Shown: positions 1 through 8,621 of the stretch, piece by piece
Layout: every line of letters starts with the position of its first letter
Numbering within the stretch: the stretch's first letter is position 1
Assembly (NCBI RefSeq): GCF_003710805.1
Contig: NZ_RHHB01000005.1
Location: 1-64,000, forward strand
Direction of reading: 5' to 3'
DNA length: 64,000 nt
Origin: Agromyces tardus
GTDB taxonomy: Bacteria > Actinomycetota > Actinomycetes > Actinomycetales > Microbacteriaceae
The notes under the pieces: model-generated
Seen by the model: the letters and a program-made list of their open reading frames with translations, nothing else
What the model was told of the DNA's origin: nothing
Database searches by the model: none
Made by a program: the position numbers and the translations under genes

Positions 1-159
1 GGCGGCGTCCGTGGGCGGGACGGCCGCGACGGGCTGCCCCTCGGCGCCCACGGCACCCGCCGCCTGGGCGCCGGTCGGAGCGTCGGCGGGGGCCGGGGCG
101 ACGACGGCGCCGGCCAACGTCGCCGTCCCCTCCGACCGGCGGGCGAGGATGCGGCTCAT
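1..159 (-). CDS. N-terminal part of an unidentified protein, cut by the window edge
   Basis: An ATG at 159-157 opens a frame that stays open to base 1. The 53 visible residues begin MSRILARRSEGTATL and then become an Ala/Pro/Gly-rich, low-complexity stretch with no recognisable domain. The start overlaps the stop of the upstream acetyltransferase gene in an ATGA, so the two are probably co-translated. The stretch does not read as a clear Sec signal peptide, because the positive N-terminus is followed by only weakly hydrophobic residues. The function cannot be judged because the bulk of the protein lies outside the window. Confidence 0.5.
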   Translation of the reverse strand, partial: MSRILARRSEGTATLAGAVVAPAPADAPTGAQAAGAVGAEGQPVAAVPPTDAA

Positions 160-659
160 GCGCGGACTCCTTCGGTGACGAGTGACTTGTCGAATGCGTG
201 GATGCCGACCTGCTCCGGCGGCAGCGAGGTGTCGAAGCGAGGCGTGTACCCGCTCGCGAGGTACAGCGCGATCGCCTCGGGCTGGCGCGGTCCGGTGGTG
301 AGCGTCACCGCGGTGTAGCCGCGGTGGCTCGCCGCCGCCTCGAGCTCGGCGACGACGCGCCGGCCGAGGCCGCGACCCCGGTGGTCGGGATGCGTCCATA
401 CCCGCTTGAGCTCGGCGGTGCGCTCGTCGAATCGCTTGAACGCGCCCCCGGCGACCGGCTCGCCGCGCTCGAGGAGCACGAGGAACGCGCCCCACGGCGG
501 AGCGAACTCCGACGCGGGATAGCGGCGGAGCTCGACGCTGGCGGGCTCTCCGAAGAACTCGCCGTAGCGGTCGTCGTACTCGCGCTCGAGGTCGGCGAGC
601 AACGGCTTCGCCAGCTCATCGTCCGCGCTCACGAACCGCACGCTCAACTGGGTGGTCAT
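156..659 (-). CDS. GNAT-family N-acetyltransferase
   Basis: A 167-residue protein with the GNAT fold signature. The acetyl-CoA pyrophosphate-binding loop is visible around residues 90-110 (VWTHPDHRGRGLGRRVV), followed by the usual helix and the C-terminal LYLASGYTP strand typical of small-molecule acetyltransferases. The family moves an acetyl group from acetyl-CoA to an amine; the substrate cannot be told. I chose the ATG at 659 because a GGACGGAG ribosome-binding site lies about 6-8 nt before it. An in-frame ATG seven codons upstream (680) is possible but has no such site. The stop overlaps the next gene's start (ATGA at 156-159), pointing to a two-gene unit. Confidence 0.85.
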   Translation of the reverse strand: MTTQLSVRFVSADDELAKPLLADLEREYDDRYGEFFGEPASVELRRYPASEFAPPWGAFLVLLERGEPVAGGAFKRFDERTAELKRVWTHPDHRGRGLGRRVVAELEAAASHRGYTAVTLTTGPRQPEAIALYLASGYTPRFDTSLPPEQVGIHAFDKSLVTEGVRA

Positions 660-942
660 CGTTCGCTCCGTCCTGCTCATCGATCGGTTCCGCTCGGGCC
701 GTTCCCGGGCGGATGTCTCGAAGCTATGCAGCGCCCCGGAGGCCCGGCAACGCGGCGATACACGGGGCGACCGAAATCGTCACCGCGCGTCATTCCGCCG
801 TCGTGACGGCCCGGAGCCCGGTTCCGGAGCCGGCGAATGTGACGAATTCCGTCGATGCCGCATGTCGAACTCCTACGCCCACGCGGAGCTCATGCGGCGT
901 GGGCGGGTCGGCTCCCGGGCCGTCGGCGGAACGCCGAACGCA

Positions 943-2063
943 TCAGGCCGCGGCGAAGCGCCGCAGCCGGAAGACGCCGGGTGCCGGGCGCCCGTCGACG
1001 AGGTCGGCGAGGATCCGCCCGACCGCCGGCGTGAACTTGAATCCGTGCCCCGAGAAACCCGCCCCCACGGTGACGGGACCGGCGGAGTCGAGCACGAACA
1101 CCGAATCGGGCGTCGTCGTGTAGGTGCAGCTGATCGGCGTCGCGACCTCCGCGTCGACGCCGGGCAGCCACTCGCGGGCATAGCGGCGCAGGGCCGCGAA
1201 CTGCACGGGCTCGGCCTCGTAGTCGCGCAGGTCGGCGTCGACCACCGGCCCGACGCCGTGCCAGCCCGCCTTCACACCCTCACCCGGCGTGAGCATGCCG
1301 TAGACCCCCGAGTACCACCACGCGTCGCGGGGCCCCGGCCGGTGGTTGAACCCCGGCCAGTCGAGCGCGGCGTCGCGCACCGCGAAGTGCGCGGGCTGCT
1401 CCTGGGTGACGACGAGGCGGGGCAACGGCACGAGCCCGCCGAGGAGCTTCGAGGTCCACGCTCCGGCGGTCACGACCACGTGGCGCGCCACGATCGTGCC
1501 GGCGTCGGTCTCGACGTGCACGCGATCGCTGCGTTCGACGCGGATGCGCGCACCGGCGTCCGATGGCGCACGACCGCGCCGCGCGCGGCCGCCGCCTGCT
1601 GGAACGCCCGCACCGCGGCATCCGCGTGGAGCCGACCGGCGGTGGGGAGGTACAGCGCGCGGGTCTCGAAGCGGATGCCCGGCCAGCGCCGCCGCGCCGC
1701 CTCCGCCGGCACGGACTCGCTCGGGATGCCGACGGCGCCGAGCGCATCGCGCACCTCCTCGTGACCGGCGTCGTCGCCGTGGTCGACGAGCCCGACCTGC
1801 GCGAGGAGGGACGCGCCCGTCTCCGCCTCGAGCTCGCGCCACGCGAGCTGCGACTCGAGGAGCATCGCGACGTGGGTGGGCTCGGAGTAGGCGAGGTTGA
1901 AGTTGCGAGAGGCGCCGTGCGACGCGCCGTGCGCGTGACCGGGATCGAAGCGCTCGAGGAGCGTGACCTCGCGGCCGCGCCGGGCGAGGTGCCAGGCGGC
2001 GGACGATCCCATCGCGCCGCCGCCGACCACGACGACCTCGGTGTCGGTGCCGGACGGGGTCAC
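943..2063 (-). pseudogene. N-methyltryptophan/sarcosine oxidase-like FAD oxidoreductase with an apparent frameshift
   Basis: Starting from a GTG at 2063 the frame encodes a FAD-binding N-terminus (VVVVGGGAMGSSAAWHLARRG, then the ASHGASRNF region of monomeric sarcosine/N-methyltryptophan oxidases). Homology then continues in a different frame to a stop at 943. That second half carries the covalent-flavin cysteine context (SCTYTTTPD) and the GFSGHGFKFTPAVG motif of the family. The switch lies near 1545-1562 and needs one added base (or two removed). Members oxidise N-methyl amino acids to the amino acid, formaldehyde and H2O2. Both halves look well conserved, so this is either a recent single-base lesion or a sequencing error. 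No ATG fits the start, and the GTG gives a family-like N-terminus. Confidence 0.8.
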
Positions 2064-2134
2064 GAGGGCCGGTCCGCTCGCTCGACGTCGCCGAGGGGCT
2101 TCGCCGCGGACGGGTGCATCGCGCCGTCCATGCG

Positions 2135-2977
2135 TCAGGCCCGGTGTCGCTGGAGCGGCGTCTGCTCGCCCGCCTCGATGCCGACCGTGAGGCGGTTCTC
2201 GGCCGGGGGCAGCGGGCAGGTCGCGTGGTCGGTGTACGCGCACGGCAGGTTCACCGCGCGGTTGAAGTCGAGCGTCAGGGCGCCGGCGGCGTCGGGTGCC
2301 GCGATGTCGAGGCTCCGGTTCGCCGCGTACGTCGTGAGGCCGCTCGTGGCATCCGTGAACAGGACCGTGAGCGTGCCGGGCGCGTGGCCGTTGAAGGCGA
2401 TCAGGCGGAACACCTCGCCGCCCAACTCGAACTCGACCTCGCCCGGCGCGGCGTAGACGTGCTGCAGTCCCTCGGCCGCCGAGCCGACGGTCACCTCGCG
2501 GGGGGATCCGAACGGGCGGAATCGCCCGTGGGCGACCCAACGCGGGTCGGGCGCGTAGGTCGGAGTGCCGCGGAAGCGGGCGAGGTACGGGTGCGCCGGA
2601 TCGCGGGGCCGCACGATGTCCTGGCCGCCGCGGCGGGCGACCTCGATCACGACGTCGCCCGAGCGCACGGTGACGCCGGCGCGCTCGGCGATGGGTCCGA
2701 AGGCGTGGCGGTGGATGATGCGGACGCCGTCCTGCTCGAGCTCCTCGTCGGCGGAGAGCTCGACGACGGGCCCGTCGTCGCCGGTCGACCACACCCCGGG
2801 CACGCCGTCGAGGCGCCGCGGGGTCTGGTCGAGCCAGTGCACGGCGGTGACCGCGAGCAACCCCTCGGGGTCGGCGCGGCGCGCCTCATGTGCGCGATGC
2901 CAGTCCTCCCATTCGAGGGCGAAGGCGGTCTGGTCGAGGGTGGTCGCGGGTGCGTCGGTCGTCGTCATGGAGGTCAC
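2135..2977 (-). CDS. DUF1684 family protein
   Basis: 280 residues that match the DUF1684 pattern from memory: an N-terminal W-x-x-W-H/R segment (residues 22-30), ADPEGLLAVTAVHWLDQ, then a VTVGSAAEGLQHVYAAPGEV strand region. The C-terminal block, with LDFNRAVNLPCAYTDHATC followed by PLPPAENRL, is the most conserved part of the family, including the paired cysteines. No biochemical role is established as far as I know. No signal peptide is visible, so it is probably cytosolic. It lies 71 bases upstream of the frameshifted oxidase on the same strand and may share its transcript. Start choice between Met1 and Met4 is open. Confidence 0.8.
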   Translation of the reverse strand: MTSMTTTDAPATTLDQTAFALEWEDWHRAHEARRADPEGLLAVTAVHWLDQTPRRLDGVPGVWSTGDDGPVVELSADEELEQDGVRIIHRHAFGPIAERAGVTVRSGDVVIEVARRGGQDIVRPRDPAHPYLARFRGTPTYAPDPRWVAHGRFRPFGSPREVTVGSAAEGLQHVYAAPGEVEFELGGEVFRLIAFNGHAPGTLTVLFTDATSGLTTYAANRSLDIAAPDAAGALTLDFNRAVNLPCAYTDHATCPLPPAENRLTVGIEAGEQTPLQRHRA

Positions 2978-3227
2978 TGTGCGCCGTCGGGGTCGGCTGC
3001 GCCAGCGGGCCGGTCACGGACCGTTGCATTCGCAACATCCGGTCACACCCAGGGATCGGGGCGTGTCATCGAACGCCGCAGAGGAGTCGACGCACCGCGC
3101 TCGAACGGGTCAGGCGTGACCTCGCGTGACGCGGCATTGCGGACTGTGGCCTCCGATTCCTCCGTGTGACAGGCGGTGTCGAGATCGCCGGGGCCCCTTC
3201 GTAGGTTCGGGGCGGGAGGTCGAACAC

Positions 3228-4673
3228 ATGACACGACTCATCATCGGCGCGATGATCCGAACGATCGGCGCGTACCCTTCGGGCTGGCGTCACCCCGGCG
3301 CCCACCGGGACCCCCGGCAGGATGCCGCCGTGCTCCGCCGTGCCGCAGAGGTCGCCGAGTCCGCGCGGCTCGACTACCTCTTCTTCGGCGACTGGCTCGC
3401 CACCGGCCCCGACCTGGAGTGGCGGGACCCGCACCTGCTCGCGCGAGTGGATCCACTCAGTGCGATCGCGTACCTCGCGGGCGTGACCGAGCGCATCGGC
3501 CTCATCGCGACCGTGAACACGAGCTACGCCGACCCGTACGCGATCGCCCGGGCCACCGCCTCGGCCGACCTGCTGAGCGGCGGACGCGCCGGCGTGAACC
3601 TGGTCACCGGCGCCGACCTGCGCGTCGCCGAGAACCACGGCCGCGACTTCGCCGCGACCAACGAGTCTCGGTACGACCGCGCACACGAGTTCGAGACGGT
3701 GCTGCGGCGACTGTGGGACTCGTTCGAGGACGACGCGTTCGTGGCGGACGCCGACAGCGGAGTGCTGCTCGATCCGGCGAAGCTGCACGACGCCCGGTTC
3801 AGTGGCGCGCACCTCAGCGTGGACGGGTCGCTCAACGCCGTGCGCCCGGTTCAGGGCCACGTGCCGATCATGCACTCGGGCTCCTCGGCTCGTTCGCGGC
3901 TCTTCGCCGCGACGAGTGCAGACCTCGCCCTCGTCGCGGTCTCCGGATGGCAGCAGGCGGCAGCCGTGCGCGAGGAGCTGCGATCGCTCGCGTTCGAGTC
4001 GGGACGCGACGACCGAACGCTCAAGGTCGTCGTGCCCATCCTCCCGATCATCGGCGAGACCCGGGAGCACGCCCAGCAGATCGCCGACGAGCTCAGCGGG
4101 CTCGTGCGGATCGCCGACGACTGGGATGGCGAGCCGCCCGCCGGCTTCCCCGGCAACCGGTCGCTCGCCTCGGTGTCGCACCTCATCGGCCTGAACGTCG
4201 CCGGACTCGACCCCGACGATCCGGTCACGCCGTCGCTCGTCTCGGCGTTCAGCCCGGCCGGGCAGGAACTCGTCGAGATCGTCGCGGAACGCACCGGCCG
4301 CGCTCCCTCCGGCGAGCATCCCCCGACGCTGCGCCACCTGGTGGTTGCGGCCTCGTTCAGCGCGTCGATCATCGTGGGCACGGGCGCGGAGGTCGCCGCG
4401 GAGCTCGCGGCATGGGGCGACGCCGGAGCGGTCGACGGGTTCAACGTGCTCTCCGCCACGCAGCCGGCGCAGTTCGAGGCGTTCGCGACGCAGGCGGTTC
4501 CGGAGCTGCAGCGGCTCGGCGTCTTCCCCGCCGAGTACGAGGGCACGACGTTGCGAGATCACCTCGGACTCGGTCGCCCGGGCAACGTGCACGTCTCGCC
4601 GCACGACCCGCGGTTCCCGCCGGTCTTCGCGCGTCGCTGCGCTGCCACTTCTGGCGCATTCGAGGTGGTGTAG
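3228..4673 (+). CDS. LLM-class flavin-dependent monooxygenase (NtaA/SnaA/DszA-like)
   Basis: 481 residues starting at the ATG at 3228, which follows a GGGAGGT ribosome-binding site about 10 nt upstream; a longer in-frame reading from 3126 is not protein-like. The sequence shows the bacterial luciferase-like TIM-barrel of the NtaA/SnaA/DszA group: GWRHPGA near the N-terminus, FFGDWLAT, SGGRAGVNLVTG, the NHGRDFAATNESRYDRAHEF region, and a C-terminal GTGAEVAAEL segment. Such enzymes use reduced FMN from a partner reductase to oxygenate organic substrates, often in desulfurisation or chelator breakdown. The substrate is unknown and no flavin reductase gene is adjacent. Confidence 0.9.
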   Translation: MTRLIIGAMIRTIGAYPSGWRHPGAHRDPRQDAAVLRRAAEVAESARLDYLFFGDWLATGPDLEWRDPHLLARVDPLSAIAYLAGVTERIGLIATVNTSYADPYAIARATASADLLSGGRAGVNLVTGADLRVAENHGRDFAATNESRYDRAHEFETVLRRLWDSFEDDAFVADADSGVLLDPAKLHDARFSGAHLSVDGSLNAVRPVQGHVPIMHSGSSARSRLFAATSADLALVAVSGWQQAAAVREELRSLAFESGRDDRTLKVVVPILPIIGETREHAQQIADELSGLVRIADDWDGEPPAGFPGNRSLASVSHLIGLNVAGLDPDDPVTPSLVSAFSPAGQELVEIVAERTGRAPSGEHPPTLRHLVVAASFSASIIVGTGAEVAAELAAWGDAGAVDGFNVLSATQPAQFEAFATQAVPELQRLGVFPAEYEGTTLRDHLGLGRPGNVHVSPHDPRFPPVFARRCAATSGAFEVV

Positions 4674-4715
4674 GCGGCGGGTGCGGAGGCGCCGGCGCCC
4701 CGCGGCATCCGTCGA

Positions 4716-5726
4716 TCAGGCTTCGCGGAACTTCGGCGAGCTCTCGTCGGTGCGGCGCGGATCCCGCTCGACGGCGTCGCCGAGCACGTCGTCGATCCGG
4801 CGCATGAGCTCCTCGGGGATGACCACCCCTGACGCGGCCACGTTCTCCCGCACCTGCTCGGGGCGCGACGCGCCGATGATCGCAGTCGCGACGTTCTCGT
4901 TCTGCAGCACCCACGCGACCGCGAGCTGGGCGAGCGAGAGCGAGAGCTCCTGGGCGATCGGCTGCAAGCCCTGGACCCGGGTGAGCACGTCGTCGGTGAG
5001 GAAGCGGCGGATCGCACCGGCCCCGCCCTTGTCGTCCGTGGCACGGCTGCCCTCGGGATGCGGCTTGCCGGGAAGGTACTTGCCGGTGAGCACGCCCTGT
5101 GCGATCGGCGACCACACGATCTGCGAGATGCCGAGCTCCTTCGAGGTCGGCACGACCTCGGCCTCGATCACGCGCCAGAGGGCGGAGTACTGCGGCTGGT
5201 TGGAGATGAGCTGGATCCGCAGCTCCTTCGCGAGCGGTGCCGCCGCCCGGAGCTCGTCGGCGGTCCACTCGCTCACTCCGATGTAGAGGGCCTTGCCGGC
5301 TCGGACCACGTCGGCGAACGCCTGCATGGTCTCGTCGAGCGGAGTGAAGTAGTCGTAGCGATGGGCCTGGTAGAGGTCCACGTAGTCCGTGCCGAGGCGG
5401 GCGAGCGATCCGTCGATCGACTCGAGGATGTGCTTCCGGGAGAGGCCCACGTCGTTGTGCCCCTTGGGCCCGGTGGGGCCGAACACCTTGGTGAAGATCT
5501 CGAGGGACTGGCGGCGATGTCCTCGCAGGGCGTCGCCGAGCACCGACTCCGCCCGGGTGTTCGCGTACACGTCGGCCGTGTCGAACGTGGTGATCCCGGC
5601 GTCGAGCGCGGCGTGCACGCACGCCGTGGCCGCGTCGGCCTCGATCTGCGATCCGTGGGTCAGCCAGTTGCCGTACGTGATCGCCGAGATCTTGAACCCG
5701 GACGCACCGAGATACCGAGACTCCAT
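4716..5726 (-). CDS. Aldo/keto reductase (KvBeta/YghZ-like)
   Basis: 336 residues from the ATG at 5726 (MESRYLGASG); the frame opens 39 bases earlier but that extension has no homology. The catalytic tetrad of aldo/keto reductases is visible: Asp and Tyr in FDTADVYAN, Lys in EIFTKVFGP and His in LYQAHRYDY. The C-terminal NADPH-binding region (AIIGASRPEQVREN) is also present. The GNWLTHG and QYSALWRVIE segments resemble the potassium-channel beta-subunit-like subfamily. It should reduce aldehydes or ketones with NADPH in the cytosol; the substrate is unknown. It converges on the flavin monooxygenase gene with only about 40 bases between them. Confidence 0.9.
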   Translation of the reverse strand: MESRYLGASGFKISAITYGNWLTHGSQIEADAATACVHAALDAGITTFDTADVYANTRAESVLGDALRGHRRQSLEIFTKVFGPTGPKGHNDVGLSRKHILESIDGSLARLGTDYVDLYQAHRYDYFTPLDETMQAFADVVRAGKALYIGVSEWTADELRAAAPLAKELRIQLISNQPQYSALWRVIEAEVVPTSKELGISQIVWSPIAQGVLTGKYLPGKPHPEGSRATDDKGGAGAIRRFLTDDVLTRVQGLQPIAQELSLSLAQLAVAWVLQNENVATAIIGASRPEQVRENVAASGVVIPEELMRRIDDVLGDAVERDPRRTDESSPKFREA

Positions 5727-5808
5727 CGTCGCTCCCCTGTTTGGTGTGCCCTCAGTCTGGCCCATCGCGCACGGAGAACCCCTCCCGAGTCCGATCGCGA
5801 GCCGACGG

Positions 5809-5988
5809 TCAGATCACGACGACGATCTGCCGCGCGCGTGCGCGATCTCGCCCTGCCGGTGCGGGTCGCTGCTCGACCGCGTCCATGCCGGCGCCGCGGC
5901 GGCCCGCGCGCAGCTTCGGGTCGACCGTGTCGACGCCCGCCGCGCGCAGCGCGACGCGGACCGCGGCGCGCAGCCGATCCGGGCTCAC
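5809..5988 (-). CDS. Small ORF coupled to the lysin-like gene
   Basis: A GTG at 5988 overlaps the TGA of the upstream lysin-like gene (GTGA) and opens a 59-codon frame to a TGA at 5809. The product begins VSPDRLRAAVRVALRAAGVD, is Arg/Ala-rich in the middle and ends RQIVVVI. The same coupling style is used for sound gene pairs elsewhere in the window, which is the main support. The reading has no recognised domain and the high GC makes chance frames common. It could also be the displaced tail of the preceding gene. Confidence 0.35.
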   Translation of the reverse strand: MSPDRLRAAVRVALRAAGVDTVDPKLRAGRRGAGMDAVEQRPAPAGRDRARARQIVVVI

Positions 5989-6815
5989 TGAACGCCGCGC
6001 GACCTGATCCGTTCCGCGAAGGTCTCGTCGAGGTCCAGCGGGGTCGTGTTCCCGATCGGCCCGAGCTTGTCGAATTCCGGTCGGAACTCCTCGATGAGCT
6101 CGTTGGCGGAGACGGCGGCGAGTTGGTCGGGGCCGATCCCCTCCAGGTAGATGCGGACGATGTCGAGCTCCTGCAGGAACATCGTGTCCGTACCGTCGTT
6201 GTCGCGCATGCGCTTCAGCAACCCGAGGTGATACGGCGTCAGGACGTGCGTGCGCCGACCCGTGACCGTGGATTGCACCCAGATCCCGCTGTCGACGGCG
6301 GGAATGATGGAGAACATGGGGTACTCCTTCTTCTTGCGGAGGCCGCCGACGGCGGCCGCGACCGCGGCGGGGTTCGGACGGCCGCCGGCGTAGTTCGTCG
6401 CCCAGCCGAGATACGTTGCGCGGGGAGCCTTCGCGGCCGTGTAGTGGTCGACGGACGCGAACCCGATGGCGTCGCCGAGGTCCTCCGTCACCGACGCGTT
6501 GGCCATGAAGAGCATGCCGCCGCCACTCGTCATGCCGACGCCGACATGGCCGTTCTCGATGCCCGCGATATCCCAGAAATGGAATGCCAGCGCGGGCGCG
6601 TTGGCCGCGGTCGGGTCCAGGTGCCCCGAACCGTTGGCGGCACGGCGCGCACTGCTGATGTCGGCGGATGGGAACGGGCTCCACCCGAACTCGCGGTCGA
6701 TGTATCTGAAGACCAGTGATCCGCACTTCTGGTCCCAGGTCTCCAGCGCCCCGCCTCTTCCGACGAAGTGAGGAAACGCCCTCGCGTACGATCGCGCATG
6801 CTCTTCCGGAGTCAT
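5985..6815 (-). CDS. Lysin-like protein, probable CHAP/NlpC-type fold (phage-like)
   Basis: 276 residues from the ATG at 6815 (MTPEEHARSYARAF). Around residues 28-40 there is WDQKCGSLVFRYI with a possible nucleophile Cys. About 50 residues later comes APALAFHFWDIAG followed by GHVGVGM, the spacing and pattern seen in NlpC/P60- and CHAP-like amidases (GDLVFF...HVGI). The C-terminal third (YPMFSIIPAVDSG ... HVLTPYHLGLL) resembles the extra module of actinophage endolysin-like proteins. No signal peptide is visible, which suits a phage or tail-associated origin. Function as a peptidoglycan hydrolase is an inference from motif pattern only. A short GTGA-coupled frame follows. Confidence 0.5.
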   Translation of the reverse strand: MTPEEHARSYARAFPHFVGRGGALETWDQKCGSLVFRYIDREFGWSPFPSADISSARRAANGSGHLDPTAANAPALAFHFWDIAGIENGHVGVGMTSGGGMLFMANASVTEDLGDAIGFASVDHYTAAKAPRATYLGWATNYAGGRPNPAAVAAAVGGLRKKKEYPMFSIIPAVDSGIWVQSTVTGRRTHVLTPYHLGLLKRMRDNDGTDTMFLQELDIVRIYLEGIGPDQLAAVSANELIEEFRPEFDKLGPIGNTTPLDLDETFAERIRSRGVQ

Positions 6816-6925
6816 GTTCGACACCCCCCACGCGCAGCGCCCGTGACGAGTCGAGAGCCCTGCACACGCGAACGATAGACCGCCGCGGAGCTGCTCGCCA
6901 TACCCCGAACGAGGGGCGCGATCGT

Positions 6926-7669
6926 TCAGAGCAGCAGGTAGATCGCGCCGACCACGGTGAGCACGATGACGATGCGCTCGAAGAGCGTCTGGTCGATCCG
7001 ATCGGCGATGCGCCTGCCCACGAACGCACCGATGAGCACGGCCGGCACGAGCACGAGATCGATGAGCACCGCGTGCGTGGTCAACAGGCCGAGCCCGATC
7101 GCGAACGGCACCTTGGCGATGTTGACGAGCGCGAAGAACCACGCCGCGGTGCCCAGGAACGCCTTCACCGGGAACCGGGCGGCCAGGAAGTACATCGACA
7201 TCACCGGTCCGCCGGCGTTGGCCACCATCGTCGTGAACCCGCCCAGCGACCCGTAGGCGACGGCCACCGACCGGCGCGGCGCGATCACGTCGCCGCCCCT
7301 GCGCTGCCACAGCGTGAAGGCGACGACGACGAGCAGGATGACGCCGATGACCCGCCGAACGGCCCCGTCGTCGGCGAACGCGAGGAACACCACCCCCACC
7401 AGCAGCCCCGCGACCACGGCGGGCGCGAGCCGCAGCAGCGTGCGCCAGTCGGCGTGGCGGTGGTACGCCCACAGCGCGAACACGTCGCCGACGATGAGGA
7501 GCAGCAGGAGCGTCGCGGTGGAGGCACGCGACGGGAGCACGCCGGCGAAGATCGCGACCGAGAGCGTGGCGGCGCCGGGCAGCGCCGTCTTGGAGATCCC
7601 GACGATGAGCGCGGCGATGACCAGCAGTACCCAGCCGCCGGCGGCGATCTCGAGAAGCATCCAGCGCAT
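6926..7669 (-). CDS. TauE/SafE family membrane transporter
   Basis: 247 residues, almost wholly hydrophobic with about eight membrane segments. The N-terminal GISKTALPGAATLSV and the mirrored half GGFTTMVANAGGPVM are the paired motifs of the TauE/SafE (DUF81) family, whose members export sulfite, sulfoacetate or related anions. Length is normal for the family. The gene stands alone: it is transcribed away from a divergent small membrane-protein gene, with about 110 bases before the lysin-like gene. The substrate cannot be derived from the neighbours. Confidence 0.9.
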   Translation of the reverse strand: MRWMLLEIAAGGWVLLVIAALIVGISKTALPGAATLSVAIFAGVLPSRASTATLLLLLIVGDVFALWAYHRHADWRTLLRLAPAVVAGLLVGVVFLAFADDGAVRRVIGVILLVVVAFTLWQRRGGDVIAPRRSVAVAYGSLGGFTTMVANAGGPVMSMYFLAARFPVKAFLGTAAWFFALVNIAKVPFAIGLGLLTTHAVLIDLVLVPAVLIGAFVGRRIADRIDQTLFERIVIVLTVVGAIYLLL

Positions 7670-7814
7670 CCTCGATGGCCGTGGAGTGGAATGGTGGCGA
7701 GGCGAGTCTACCCGGCACGGCTGGAACGTCCGGAGTCAGCCGGGCGATGTTCCGTTGACGCAACCGGGCCGTTCGGCCCTGTGCGCGAATGCCGACGAAC
7801 ACGAGGCTGGCAAC

Positions 7815-8288
7815 ATGACCGCGGACTCGCCGGAGACCGAGAGCCGGAGACCAGGACGGCGTCAGCCGCCCGGCCCCGCTGCGCGACGATTCGGATTCGC
7901 GGTCGCGGCGTTCGTCAACCTGCTCCTGCTCTACCTGGGCAACGTCTGGCCCGGATGGCAGGTCCTCCCCTTCCTCACCGACGAAACCGTCGAGGTGCTG
8001 CCCTGGATCAATGCGTCGCTCGCGGTCGGCGTCGTCGCCAACGTCGTGAACCTCATCTTCGACCGGGCATGGCTGAAGTCGTTCGGCGACATCGTGACGA
8101 CCAGCGTCGGCCTGGCGGCGATGATCCAGCTCTGGGCGGTGTTCCCGTTCGATTTCGGCGACTCGACCTTCCCCTGGGTCGCCATCGTGCACACGTTGCT
8201 GGGCATCGCGATCATCGGTTCGGCGATCGCCATCGTCGTGGCGGCCGTCGCGTTCGTGCGCGCCCTCATCCGGCGGGCGGATGGCTGA
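7815..8288 (+). CDS. Small four-helix membrane protein, function unknown
   Basis: 157 residues from the ATG at 7815. After a charged, Arg/Pro-rich N-terminus there are four hydrophobic segments: about residues 27-47 (FAVAAFVNLLLLYLGNVW), 60-85 (ASLAVGVVANVVNLIF), 95-115 (VTTSVGLAAMIQLWAVF) and 125-152 (HTLLGIAIIGSAIAIVVAA). It ends in a basic tail. The pattern fits the small uncharacterised inner-membrane proteins common in Actinobacteria. It is divergent from the TauE/SafE gene and ends at a strong bidirectional hairpin. No function can be assigned. Confidence 0.75.
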   Translation: MTADSPETESRRPGRRQPPGPAARRFGFAVAAFVNLLLLYLGNVWPGWQVLPFLTDETVEVLPWINASLAVGVVANVVNLIFDRAWLKSFGDIVTTSVGLAAMIQLWAVFPFDFGDSTFPWVAIVHTLLGIAIIGSAIAIVVAAVAFVRALIRRADG

Positions 8289-8338
8289 CTCAACGGTGGT
8301 CGATCGCGGCCGCGAGGTGCGAAGCGACATTCGTGGTC

Positions 8339-8378
8339 GCGTCGGCGGCTCGGAACCGAGATTCCGAGCCGCCGACGC
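8339..8378. terminator. Strong hairpin between convergent genes
   Basis: Perfect 17-base inverted repeat (left arm 8339-8355, right arm 8362-8378, six-base loop ccgaga). It lies between the plus-strand membrane-protein gene ending at 8288 and the minus-strand secreted-protein gene ending at 8403. There is no T-run, as is common for terminators in high-GC Actinobacteria. Position and symmetry suggest it serves both directions. Confidence 0.7.
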
Positions 8379-8402
8379 CGGCACCGATCCCGTCAGGGCA
8401 TC

Positions 8403-8621
8403 TCAGTCGCCGCAGATCCCGCGGGCCACGTCGTTCTTGCCCTGGCCGCCGATCGCCTGGACCACGTCGCCGACATTCGTGAATCCGAGGGCACCCTCGG
8501 TGTTGATGGTCTTGTGCACCTGGCCGAAGCAGGCAGCGTCGGCGGGCGCAGCGTGGGCGGTACCGGCAACGCCGAACGTGGCGAGAGCGGCGATGAATCC
8601 GGTAGCGAGAATGCGCTTCAT
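8403..8621 (-). CDS. Small secreted protein with two cysteines
   Basis: 72 residues: a basic N-terminus, a hydrophobic core (FIAALATFGVAG) and a clear signal-peptidase site after AHA (TAHAAPADA). The predicted mature protein is about 48 residues with exactly two cysteines, one near its start (DAACFGQVHK) and one at its end (ARGICGD), likely to form a single disulfide. The middle (TNVGDVVQAIGGQGKN) is Gly/Asn-rich. I recall similar short exported proteins in Actinobacteria but no known function. A GGGGAAGTTCA context precedes the ATG. Confidence 0.75.
   Translation of the reverse strand: MKRILATGFIAALATFGVAGTAHAAPADAACFGQVHKTINTEGALGFTNVGDVVQAIGGQGKNDVARGICGD

Noticed and set aside
5058-8482. 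Very long open frames antisense to the real genes between about 5 and 8.5 kb
   Set aside because: High GC keeps antisense frames open; their products are Arg/Ala/Gly-rich without domains, and the opposite strand encodes recognisable proteins.
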